From Silene noctiflora (Eukaryota > Streptophyta > Magnoliopsida > Caryophyllales > Caryophyllaceae): a stretch of DNA of 64,000 bases. The translations under genes and the position numbers were made by a program. Of this stretch, positions 1 to 10,147 are shown piece by piece (the stretch's first letter is position 1; the number at the start of each line of letters is the position of its first letter). The DNA is taken from assembly GCA_009801015.1 (NCBI GenBank), contig VHZZ01000210.1:178129-242128 (forward strand). The letters are read 5' to 3'. A model generated the notes under the pieces. The model ran no database searches. It was not told the origin of the DNA and saw only the letters and a list, made by a program, of their open reading frames with translations.

Positions 1-299
1 ATGTAAACCGTTTTGATATATAAACCCTCTATTTTTTATTTTATTTTTATTTTTTATTTTTTTAGAAGTAAAGACATAGGTTTGTTTTTTTGTAGGGACT
101 TTCTGATCAGTCATTTCATATCATATAATAATATCTAAATGCAATTATCATGAGGGGCCCATAATGATAGCTGTATATCCAGCCATTTTTCCATGCTCAT
201 TACTCCTATTGTCCGTCCTATGGTACTCTTGTTGTACGCATCCTACCTTAAATTTAATTCGACAAACTTAAATAATTTGGGCTCAAAATTCGACATTGA

Positions 300-515
300 A
301 ACTTGGCCTATAACTTGACCGGACAATTCTCATTTCTGACTGAAGGTATCCGTCACTTTGAGAAGACGGGTACCACTTTTACTCACAAATGACCCATGAG
401 AGGAGAGAGGAAAGCAAGTGGAGGGGTGCCCCCACCTTTTGCTTTATTCGTTTTGTGAGTGACATTACCCGTCACAAATACCGACCCGTCACAAGTGAGA
501 CGCTTTGAACTTGAC
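300..515. mobile_element. Degenerate MITE-like inverted repeat (GACGGGT family)
   Basis: The left end carries TATCCGTCACTTTG followed by AGACGGGTACC. The right end carries TTACCCGTCACAAATACC and CCGTCACAAGTGAGAC, which read as the reverse complement. The same style of ends recurs at 5666-5853 and 6199-6342, so this is likely an old non-autonomous DNA transposon. The exact borders and target duplication are not clear. Confidence 0.45.
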
Positions 516-998
516 CACAGATCATGAAAATATAGTGAATATCAAATATCGATCCGTTCGAATTTAACGTGAATCAAAATCGATTGAATAACCCGTGAAA
601 TTGATTACATATACTTAAATAATGTATTATTTATAAACTCAAAATTGACATATTATTTATTTTTCATATTTTAATATGAGGATAAGAAATAGAAATGGAA
701 AACTTATCAAAAAATTGAGTAAAGTCATGAAAAGTGTATTTTAATGAATTTTTTTACCGCAAAATTAATGATCAATTTATAAATTTTCTCAAATAATTTT
801 GATGATTTTTTTGTCACGAAATTAATAATATCAGTTCATAATTTTTTTTTATATGAATTAAGTACGTGGTAAGTTTCTTTATCGAAACTAGTAATATTAA
901 TTTATTGGTTTTTCATCTAAGAATTTTAGATGTATACCAGTTTTGTTTTATTTTAATTAAAAGATTATAATTTAGTTAAAATTTGTATAATGAATTAA

Positions 999-1535
999 GA
1001 TAATATCTTTATTAAAAGATAATGTAATAAAAGTATAGTTTTATTTCCTTATTTAGCCAGATTCCTTTTAAAAGGGCAACTATTGAGAATTTTATTCTCT
1101 CAGTAATAAGGGTATTAAAAAAAATTTAATTACGTCTATTTAATAATAAAATAACGTAATTTATTTTCGTGGTACGTTTTTTACTCATCTTAGTACTTTT
1201 TACCCAATAATTTCCATTTGATACCCCTGGCCCCTTTTGACTAAGAAAAAACAGTAAATCAATTTCTCTCTATCCCAACCATTCAATTTCTCAAATAAAT
1301 CAATTCCTTCAATACTGAATGACAATTTGAACATAGCGAATATGCTTGATTTGTTAATTGTAAATTATTAAATAAATTGATGTTTTTTTTTTACCATAAT
1401 TTTAGCAATTTATTTTATGGACTTATATGATTTTGGGTTAATTAGGGTTTGGTGATGGTACGCGGGTGGTTGGTCGCTACAGCAGGGATGAGTGAAGGGT
1501 GCCGATAATATCTTTATTAAAAGATAATGTAATAA
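999..1535. repeat. 32-bp exact direct repeat, 505 bp apart
   Basis: Positions 999-1030 and 1504-1535 are identical over 32 bases. The repeat is self-complementary in part (ATCTTTATTAAAAGAT). It may mark the ends of a small insertion or a local duplication; no transposon ends were found beside it. Confidence 0.6.
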
Positions 1536-1696
1536 CCCAGATGTACCTAGCCTCAAAATTACTAATGATATTAATAACCCTAATAAGCATGTCTCGACCA
1601 CATGCAACATTTGTCCTGAAAACAAACCGACCCAAGAATAACTCAAATCAAGCTGCTTAATTCGACATAAAATAATAAAATAAAGAACGGTTTTTC

Positions 1697-1722
1697 TAAC
1701 ATGTGCCCGATGGCACATGTTA
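1697..1722. repeat. Short perfect palindrome
   Basis: Arms TAACATGTGCC (1697-1707) and GGCACATGTTA (1712-1722) are exact reverse complements around a 4-base centre. This could be the fused ends of a MITE or a hairpin; no function can be assigned. Confidence 0.5.
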
Positions 1723-1934
1723 AGAAGCTAAATAAAGAAACATTTACAAGAATAAATTATCAAAAATTAATGTATAAACTAACATTAACCATAATTAATA
1801 ACGAAATAATACGTCGTATTGACCCGATTCATAACCTTCCCAATCACCATCGACGGACTTTAATATATTGTATATATAAATGAGATTGGTGCATTCCACT
1901 TGATAATATTTGTAAATCAATCAACAAAATTATC

Positions 1935-4900
1935 ATGAATTTCTTATTCTATAAATGTTGTACTTCTATTTTCCTATTATTATTATTTCCCTTTCTAATT
2001 GTGTCAATTACGTATACGGGTAGTGCCCATAATATTACAAAACAAACACTAACAAATTTAAATTCAAATAGTTCTAATATTCGTGCATTTTTTGTGTTTG
2101 GAGATTCAACCGTTGATCCAGGAAATAATAATTTTATAAATACTATTTTTCGAGGCGATTTTCCACCTTATGGTGTTGATTATCCTAATCAAATTCCCAC
2201 AGGACGATTTTCTAATGGAATGCTTGCTACTGACCTTATAGGTATGTTTTAATTCGTTGCGAGTAACTCCATGCAAAACAGTTTTACGATAATTTATTGA
2301 AAACATTTTACGATCAAAAGTATACCAAAAAAAAAAAATGAAATATGTTACTAACTAATAAGGATTTCTATCTATGTACTTTTGATCGTAAAATGTTCAC
2401 CAATAACTATATTACTCGTGGTATGTAACCACTGGACTTCACCCTTGTATTCAATAATACTCGTGATTTTGTTGCAGCATCATATGCGGGCATCAAACAA
2501 TCAATCCCAGCATACTTAGACCCGAGTCTAAGCTTGGAGGATCTTATTACCGGTGTTAGTTTCGCCTCAGCTGGGACTGGCTATGATCCGTTAACAGCTG
2601 CGAGAAGTGTAAATTAAATATTTATTTCTCTATTTCCTTCCATTTTCCTTTCTTTTCTTTCAAATGTTCATAATTTACATTCGCGGAACCAAAATTTGTA
2701 GTTACGTTGAGGTTACCTAAAATAAAATCGGAAATTTTGCCAGTTGGTATTAGCAAATAATATGAAATCTATATCTTTACGATAATATGAGGGTACTAAG
2801 ATTTTAAACCGGAATGATTTCTCTGAAGTGGTATATGAATAAACGTACACATTATTCACCTTTCAAGTTAAAAGGCCAGGGCTTATGACATTAATTTCAC
2901 GACTGATTTAAATAATGTTAAAAAAATAAAAAGTGGTTGTGATCAGATGTCACAAGCTTATGACCGTTATAAGCAAGACTTTCTGGTTAAGTTATTAACC
3001 GAGTTAAATTATGGGATGCAGAGTGTAATCGACATGGCGAAGCAGTTGGAATACTTGGACGAGTACAAGATTAAAATAAAGAGTATGATAGGGAAGAGGA
3101 GAATGGAAGATTTGATAAAACGTTCATTATTTCTAATAAGTTGTGGTACAAATGACATAATGTTTACATATGGAATTGTGGAATCTCCTCTACAACCCTT
3201 CACTGCACCAACTTACCTGCGTTTTCTGTTAGACAAGAGCAAATCCTTCATCCAGGTAATTATCACTTACTCCCTCCGTCCCGGCATTTGTTGTCCTTTG
3301 GTTTTGGCACAAAAACCAAGGAAAGAGGAGGGAATCAATTATAAGTTGATAAGTGGACTAAATTGAATATGAAAGATCAAATTACTCATCAAATGCAATC
3401 CTAAAATAGAAAGGACAACAGTTGAGTGAGACACCCAAAAATGGAAAAGGACAACAAATGACCGGGACGGAGGAGTATTAAATTAAACTAATACAATTAC
3501 ATACGGTTTTCTAACGTCTGTCCTAAGAGCAATATTCATATGGAATATATTCAAGTATAAATTCATTTTTATCATAATTAATAATGACGATATTTTGTGG
3601 ATCTTCTCACATTTATGTTATTAATATTTGTCCTTAGAATACGTGTTTGAAAAATCGTTATAATTATAGGATATTAAAAAAAAAAAAAAAAAAAAAAGTT
3701 CAAGTCAAATTGAGTGTACCCATTAGGAATAGATAAGGTTCATCTTGATAAGCTTATTAATGAGGAGGATACGCAAACCCTAGCTAATTTTGGTGTACAA
3801 ACAAGTGACTACTGATCTAACCTGAAAATTATCTAACAACTACTCGTAGAGAATAATTAATACAAATGATAATGATAATGTAGAAGATATATATATATAT
3901 ATATTTTACAAAAAATTGTTAATACGCAACATGTGATTAATGGAATATTATGACATATGATATCTCTATCATCAACACAATCAATCCCCTCTATATCAAT
4001 ATATTAAACATGTGACGTATCTTAATTTAAGTTAATTTCAATTAAGTTTAGGTTTATTAAATTCACTTCAGTCCAACTTTATTCAGTTCGGTTCAGCTTG
4101 CCTCTTCTCAAATTAACTCTTAGCTCTTATTCTTTAATTTGGGCTCAATGGAGCTGAGGTGGTTGAATTGAGTTGAAGTGAGCTTAACTATTATCTGAGT
4201 GAATTGAATGTAGTTGAACTGAATTGAAATTTGCTGAGATGAAGTGTGCTTAAGTGAGCTGAAATTTAGCTGAAAGAATAGGGCCTTACTTTAGTTCAGT
4301 CCAGTTCAATTCATCTCCATTCAGTTGAATTAAGATCAGTTCAATTCAGATCAGCTCCGTAAAATTAAGTTCAGTTCTTTTTCAAAAAAAAAAAAAGAAA
4401 AAAATTGACGAATTGGAGATGATACCTTGGTAAATACGAACTATGGAAAATTATGTAGCTAGCTTGTATCATCAAATGAGAACCTGAAACAAAGACAATT
4501 TGGAAACTTATTGAGATTTTGAATTAAATAAGCAAATATGTCTGAAGTTGGATTTGAAATGTGACTTTTTTTTATTGGGTATTTGATTAATGTAGGACAA
4601 TACTACAGAAAAATGTGATAAATATTAGACCTCTTTTTATTACCACAAATTCTTATTTAAGACGGAATTAAGACATTAAATTTTAGTCTACCGCTAAGTT
4701 GATTGATGGTCTATTATAAGATAAATTGTCTAGTTGATCAATAGACATCAGATTTCTAAGAAACTTGATGATTGTATGTTTTATAGGCACATTATCTCAA
4801 ATGTAAGATGATTCGATAATAACCGAAAAATATATTTATACAGTCAAGATTTATCATACAGTATGTGTCAAATTTATCTTGCATTGACAATTAACTTATC

Positions 4901-7225
4901 AGCAAAAACAGAAATCGATTTATAATACGACTGAATGTTAAAAGAATGGGTCAATGAAGCGAGGCTACTCGTAACTAAGCTAATCTTAATTTCGAATATT
5001 TCCATGCTAGAATCGATTTATGATGTAATTTTTGGTGATGATAGATTTCCATAACACTTTCCACACAACAAAAATCGAATTAATTATATTAAAAATAATT
5101 ATACTCGTACCAAAAAGCCTTGTAAAAGTGTTTTCTTTTTCAGATATTGCACACAAGTTAAACATACACTCCAATATCTCTAAATATTTTCCTAGACAAT
5201 GGTCCTCAATTTACTTTAAGTTCATAAATTCTTCTAAAAATTGAATGCCTGTCAATTAAAGAATTAACTTTTCAAAAACAAAATTGTACTTTCACACCTT
5301 TCATAAATTCACTTTTCATTTATTAAAGTTTGAATTACTCTCTTGGGCAAATTATAACATGCCATGGCAGAAAAGTGATCATTTTATGCTAAAAAATGAC
5401 TATTTCTTGAAAAGTATTCACAGCATAAACGGTCATTTTTTAACATAAACTGATCCCTATTTCTCCATCTCACCATAAATAGTACTTCCTACATCCGTCT
5501 CGGTTATTTGTTTTCCTATTTTATTTTCGGGTGTCTCAATTAATTGTTGTCCTAACTATTTTAGGAATACATTTGATGAGCAAATGATCATTCATACTCA
5601 ATTTGGTCCAATTGACCGGGATGGAGGGAGTATATATGATGGCACACAATAACTAAACACAAATTCTTATTAAAGACAGACACTATCCGTAACAAGTTGA
5701 AGACGGATAGTGTCCATCTCACAATATGCAAGTGGCATTATTCATAGGGTGCTCTATTTCTCTCCTATTTGCCCTTCTATTTACCTTATTATGAGAGGGG
5801 CATTATCCGTCTTCAGCTTATAACGGATAGTGTCCGTCACCAGCAAGACGGTTTGATAACTAAATCAAGTCATTATTCTCGGTGGTTGCATGATTGGAAC
5901 TAACAATTGGTAGGGACTAAAAGATCGAGGAGCAGAAATGATAGCAGTAGTGGGACTACCACCAATTGGATGTTTACCAGCAGTGATGACAATCCATACA
6001 ACAACACAACGTCGATGTGTTGAGTCTTTATCATCATTAGCCATTGATTTCAACCATTTGTTGATTAATGAATTGAATTCCATGCAAGCTTCCCAACCTA
6101 TTTCTATGCTTGTTTATGCTGACATTTATGCACCTCTCCTTGACCAAATCATTCATCCAACCAAATATGGTTAGTGCTATACTTTATTTATTATACAAAT
6201 TCCCGTTTGTGACAGTAACATATTCCGTTACAAGTTTGCGATGGATCAAGTACTATCCATGTCGGTAGATAAGATAAAACAGATTGCAACTACTTGACAT
6301 GTCGCAAGCTTGTGACGAATATGCTCGTCACAAGAGAGACTTGCTGATTTATGAAATTATAGCCGATTTTAATGAGTTTGTATCACATAAAACTATGGTA
6401 TGTAAAATTGTTGAGTGGGAATAAGGTTAAGTTATAAATGTGATATCAATTACTAATTAACGGGTGAATGGCTTGTCGGACTAACAAAAAGTAAAATATA
6501 TTTGTATGTAGAATGAACTGTTTTTCATGATAATTTGTGTCGATAACATCAACTCATTAAGGTAATTAAGGGGGGATTAAATTGATCAACCTTGATGATG
6601 GTAACTGTTACGAATTCTTGAAATTGAGTGAGTTTATTGTAAAACTGTTTTACAATAAAACATTGTAAAACTGTTTACAAAATATTTTGATGCCAATGCT
6701 TAGCCAAACATGGTAGATTGGTAACACTGGAAGTTGTCTTAGTGAAGGTAATTAGATAAAGTAACAAATGACTTTACAATATCAATTGTGTAAAACGGTT
6801 GTTTACATAAGGATTTTCGAAATCAAGAGCTCTCTAATATCACTCTTTTCTAAGAAGATAATATCACAATTCATGCAATAAAATAAAAATTTGAAATAGG
6901 TCAAATAAGAGATATGAGACAACAACATAAAACTTGCAACGACTATCAAAAAAATTGTTCCATTCATTACAGTGGGGTAATATTTGAATGTGTTTTAATC
7001 TTAAGATGAATACATCATTGTCATGCAGGTTTTGACGAGGTAGACAAGGGATGTTGCGGGACCGGCTTAGTAGAAGCTGGATTCATTTGTAATTCCTTGA
7101 TAAATATGTGTAATGATCGTTCTAAGTATATATTTTGGGATTCAATACATCCTACTGAGAGATCCTATAGCTTGATATTTGAAGCTCTTCGTCCTATTCT
7201 TGACTCTATACTTGGAAAATTGTAA
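1935..7225 (+). CDS. GDSL esterase/lipase, secreted
   Basis: Exons by homology and GT-AG sites: 1935-2241, 2478-2608, 3022-3255, 5914-6169, 7029-7225 (1125 nt, 374 aa, phases consistent). This is the usual five-exon plan and length for plant GDSL enzymes, which are extracellular ester hydrolases of the SGNH class with broad acyl substrates. A hydrophobic N-terminus (about residues 5-31) looks like a signal peptide. Block I reads [14 protein letters not shown] with nucleophile Ser58; block II has [12 protein letters not shown]; block III has GTND (Asn190); block V has WDSIHPT with Asp347 and His350. All catalytic positions are intact, so the gene looks functional. The third exon start is a choice: [12 protein letters not shown] fits the family, while an upstream AG at 2945-2946 would add 25 residues in frame. 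Intron 3 (3256-5913) has collected several MITEs. The substrate cannot be told from sequence. Confidence 0.92.
2302..2397. repeat. 21-bp perfect inverted repeat in GDSL intron 1
   Basis: Positions 2302-2322 and 2377-2397 are exact reverse complements over 21 bases (core TTTTACGATCAAAAGTA), separated by 54 bases. The pair can fold as a hairpin in the pre-mRNA or may be a minimal MITE. No target duplication is evident. Confidence 0.7.
3270..3476. mobile_element. Stowaway-type MITE in GDSL intron 3
   Basis: The 5' end CTCCCTCCGTCCCGG and the 3' end CCGGGACGGAGGAG form terminal inverted repeats that extend into matching inner arms (ATTTGTTGTCC / GGACAACAAAT). TA dinucleotides flank it at 3268-3269 and 3477-3478, the expected Tc1/mariner (Stowaway) target duplication. 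It is about 207 bp and non-coding. Confidence 0.85.
4030..4385. repeat. Degenerate TTCAG-rich repeat, relic of a Tourist-like family
   Basis: Short TTCAG/AGTTC words run through 4060-4135. Their complements (GAATTGAA, GAGCTGAA) run through 4145-4275, and forward words return to 4380. The core CAAATTAACTCTTA at 4110-4123 is shared with the elements at 13239-13503 and 14770-14996. The terminal repeats of those copies are not preserved here. Confidence 0.5.
5485..5630. mobile_element. Stowaway-type MITE
   Basis: The left end CTTCCTACATCCGTCTCGG pairs with the right end GACCGGGATGGAGGGAG. TA flanks both sides (5483-5484, 5631-5632). The inner arms (TTGTTTTCC, AATTGTTGTCC) match the copy at 3270-3476, so it belongs to the same family but is more diverged. 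Confidence 0.75.
5666..5853. mobile_element. MITE with ACACTATCCGT inverted ends
   Basis: The left arm has GACACTATCCGTAACAAG and GAAGACGGATAGTGTCC. The right arm has ATCCGTCTTCAGCTTATAAC and GGATAGTGTCCGTC, its reverse complement with few differences. It is non-coding and about 190 bp. The superfamily is uncertain because no target duplication could be fixed. Confidence 0.6.
6199..6342. mobile_element. MITE-like inverted repeat in GDSL intron 4
   Basis: The left arm CCGTTTGTGACAGTAACATA pairs with the right arm CGAATATGCTCGTCACAAG. The inner words CAAGTTTGCGA and TCGCAAGCTTG also pair. The words match other copies near 300-515 and the fragment at 48535-48580. Confidence 0.5.
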
Positions 7226-8817
7226 AATATGTTGTTTATATATCTCTTATCTATACCACACTATACACTATTTTTTTTTTTTACATATTTGTGAGGTACG
7301 AGAAATTTAGTCGCGATGAGATGCCATGGAGTGAATGTATGAATTCGATCAAACATATTCTTTCTTCATATTCTTAGGTATCGTTTGGTTGTCTTAAGAG
7401 AACTAAATATCCATAAATTTGATAAAAACACAGGAATTGGACAATTCTTGTGAATTGCTCGATAACTCTTTAGTTAGCATACAGGAAACAAATTTATGCA
7501 GGAACTTCCAATTATCTAGGGGATCATGTGATTTTGATCAACCAAACACTTCTAATTTTTCCAATTTATGTGAATTTGCAATTCACCTGTTTTTAGAGGA
7601 CAACCAAACAACACCTTATGTTATTTCTTCAAGTATATAATTCCTCCACCTCAATCAATAATTATTTCATAGTACATTTAAAATTTACTTCACAAAAAGC
7701 TTATTTTGAGAGATATTGAAAAGATAATGTGCCTTGAAAGATGATCACGACTTATATAGATACACAGATGTAGTGTCTAATAATCTGTAGGATGTATATA
7801 AGTTGCATTAAACGTCATTTTCATCCCAACGAAACGACTTTCCGCATATTGTTTTAGTCGAAGAATTGCAATTAATGGTGATTAAATGTGGACTTAGACC
7901 AAACACTTATCGAGTCGACGTGAAGTTTTTTAACCCATGGATAAGCGAGCTATCAGGTTTGATAAAAGCTAACAACGCAAAACCTTGTGAAATTTTCAAA
8001 ATCGTTGTTTGTATTCCTTCTTTTACTGCGGTAAAAAGGTATTTTTTTTCCGAATCAAAAATCTCGTAAAGATGGTGCATTTGAAAAAAAAAATTATTGC
8101 TTTCAGAATTTGTACCCTGAAGTTCAGACCAGTCAAATTTTATTCCAATAATAAACTTTGACTAATCATTATTTTCAAATTATTTCAGTAAAACGATTTT
8201 TTTTTTCGAAACCGGAGATTTTGGAAAGATGTGAAAATAGAAAGAAAAAATTACCGTAGCAAAGAGTTTACGACTCGTTAAATTTTTTATTCCCCCTTAT
8301 ACTAAAAGATTAAGAGGTTTGCAAAATTTTCCCGCCAAATGAAATAGTCTATGATTGATCCTCACTCTATGCCATATTTTTTTATAACATAAATAGGAAA
8401 TATTAATTTTCAATCATATTAATGAGATATATTTTGATTTTGCTACATAGATAGAATCATAGAACTCCATTAGTATTGTGTATGATATTATAGAATTATT
8501 TTGCACAAAAATTTTCATAATTCTAATTTCGTGCAAGCTAATTATCTCCTTCTCCAACTCTAATTTTACTGTATAACTAAGTTATTAATCAATGTTTTTT
8601 TGGTAACTGTAATAGAATAAGAACAGTTTTTAGTATTTTAATAATCAAGTTATTTACGTAATTAGATTCAATAAAACATCAACCTTATTTGGTGCGAAAC
8701 TATATGAATTTTCTCTTTTTTTACATCTTAAACATGTTACTAAGCTACAATAGTCAACGTCTATATACATTATTGTCTTAAAAAGGATCTATACTAGTTA
8801 AAGAAAAAAAAGAATAC
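7226..8817. other. Intergenic region downstream of the GDSL gene
   Basis: The first part is GDSL 3' UTR. A Tourist MITE lies at 7377-7615. Between 7860 and 8300 two degenerate copies of a roughly 160-bp AT-rich unit can be made out (ATTTTTTTTCCGAATC near 8040 and ATTTTTTTTTTCGAAACC near 8195). No gene was recognised; the 67-codon open frame at 7866-8069 has no family signature. Confidence 0.5.
7377..7615. mobile_element. Tourist-type (PIF/Harbinger) MITE
   Basis: The ends are GGTATCGTTTGGTTGTC and GACAACCAAACAACACC, a 17-bp terminal inverted repeat with two mismatches. It is flanked on both sides by TTA (7374-7376, 7616-7618), the PIF/Harbinger target duplication. About 239 bp and non-coding, so it must have been moved in trans. 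Confidence 0.85.
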
Positions 8818-9418
8818 TCATGTCGAGGTGTTTGTTAATTCGATGGTTACCACCACCACAAGGATGGGTGCTTTTAAACACGGATGGTGCGTCTAAAGGG
8901 AATCCAAATCCGGCAGGGGGAGGTGGAATATTTCGCGATGAAACAGGTAATTTTGTTTCGGCCTATTACTTTTCTTGCGGCTTTTGCACTTCTATGAAGG
9001 TGGAGTTTCTTGCCCTTCTCCAAGGCTTAGAAACGAGCAAGAGCTCTTCGCATAAAAAATTAATAGTCCATATGGACAATTACCCTTCATCTGTATCATT
9101 CAAGATAACCAATTGGTAGGTAATAATCTGAAATTTATTGTCCGGAGGTGTCAACAAATGATTCGAGATAATACTCGGACGATCAAGCTGGAGCATACTT
9201 ACGAGTTACGAGAAGCAAACAGAGCAGCAAATTACTTGGCTAATTGCAGTGTTGGGTCGAGCCTTAATCCTACAATTTTAGACGTTCCTACGAATGATTT
9301 ACGTACTATTCTTAGGGAGGACATATTTGGGGTAGTCATTCCCCGTGTAAGGTGTAATAGCTAATAACGGTTAATCTCGGGACCTAGTCCCTCTTTTGTA
9401 CCAAAAAAAAAAAAAAAA
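8818..9418 (+). mobile_element. 5'-truncated LINE (L1-type) tail with RNase H domain
   Basis: The frame from 8820 gives PPPQGWVLLNTDGASKGNP and then a VEFLALLQGLE segment. A second frame from 9113 gives the end of the domain, HTYELREANRAANYLAN. This is the RNase H module found at the C-terminus of many plant L1 LINEs (and related host RNase H-like proteins). The acidic residues TDG, VEF and MDN are visible. One frame change near 9110 and the loss of endonuclease and reverse transcriptase make it a dead copy. A poly(A) run at 9403-9419 ends the element. AGAATAC occurs at 8811-8817 and again at 9419-9425, a likely target-site duplication. This supports 5'-truncated retroposition rather than a host gene. 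Confidence 0.85.
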
Positions 9419-9737
9419 AGAATACGAACGAGAAAATTAAATAGTTGAGAGGACTAGTAAGAAAATTACAAAAATAAAATACGAGCTCACGCTGTTAATC
9501 ACGACGTCTACTTTGGCCAATCAAATTTCGCCGGCAATCGCCTGAAAGTTCGCCCATCAATTGTTATTCTAGGTATTCTTCATTTCTTTTCCCTTCAATT
9601 ATTTTAATTGCATTTTTATTAAACTGATTTACCCAATTAATTAGGGTTTTTTGTTTAGGATTGTTGATTAATTAGATGATCATGTTTTAGTTGTATACTC
9701 TAGTAGATTTACTCGTTAGAATACTAGAAGTAGTTAC

Positions 9738-9832
9738 TAATCCCTCGCATCCAATTAGTTATTTACGTTTGATTAAAATACTCGTCACAAATAAAACCGT
9801 CAACAAATACTCAGTAGTCGAATGACAGGGAG
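9738..9832. mobile_element. Worn Stowaway-like MITE
   Basis: Left end CTAATCCCTCGCATCC after TA and right end GTCGAATGACAGGGAG before TA. The repeat match is imperfect. It may be the inner part of a larger nested insertion that ends with GGTATGGAGGGAG at about 9936-9948. Confidence 0.4.
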
Positions 9833-9835
9833 TAT

Positions 9836-9925
9836 GATGCTCTCTACATTTGACCCCTTTATCCCGCAATTTACGAGAGCCCTTAAGGCATTGGAGTAAT
9901 GTTGGTGTGATCCATTTGCTTACTT
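9836..9925 (+). mobile_element. Fragment of an Au-like SINE
   Basis: The words TTTGACCCCTTTATCCCGC and CGAGAGCCCTTAAGGC match the SINE copy at 45465-45575 (AACCCCCCTTTACCCCGC, GGGAGCCATTAACG). Ends are lost. Confidence 0.5.
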
Positions 9926-10147
9926 TTTTATTCGGTATGGAGGGAGTAGCTCATAATGTGAGGGAAGAGTGTATAACTCATCCATATTCCTTCTTGATAT
10001 TCATGCACACCAATTGTTCGATGAAATGCTTGACAGAAACTCCTTATCTTAGTACATGATCGCCCTCTATATTCTGTATTTTTTTTGTTTTTATCTGTAT
10101 TTATTTGTTTCAGTTTTGAGCTATGTTTTTGGATTTAGGGGTTTAAT

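Larger units (their letters stand above)
1..1934. other. AT-rich intergenic region upstream of the GDSL gene
   Basis: No gene was recognised here. The stretch is strongly AT-rich and holds a degenerate inverted-repeat element (about 300-515), a 32-bp exact direct repeat (999-1030 and 1504-1535) and a short palindrome (1697-1722). The last 100 or so bases before the ATG at 1935 presumably contain the promoter and leader of the GDSL gene; TATATATAAA at 1870-1879 is a plausible TATA-like site. The open frames at 1410-1718 (-) and 1701-1883 (+) resemble no family I know. Confidence 0.6.
9426..10147 (+). other. ATP11 gene promoter, 5' leader and probable leader intron
   Basis: A leader exon probably ends at 9572 (TTCTAG|GTATTC) and resumes at 10114 after TTTGTTTCAG, giving a leader intron of about 540 bp. 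Inside it lie a worn Stowaway-like pair (9738-9832) and a SINE fragment (9836-9925). A short upstream ORF (10123-10146, peptide MFLDLGV) precedes the main ATG out of frame. Confidence 0.55.

Noticed and set aside
3668-3698. Poly(A) run as the tail of a retroposon
   Set aside because: No retroposon body or flanking duplication could be identified upstream; a simple A run is enough to explain it.
7866-8069. 67-codon open frame (MQLMVIKCGLRP...)
   Set aside because: No family signature, in AT-rich repeat-like sequence that recurs in degenerate form nearby.
8820-9364. Host gene for an RNase H-like protein
   Set aside because: Two frames, a poly(A) tail and flanking AGAATAC fit a truncated LINE better than a host gene.
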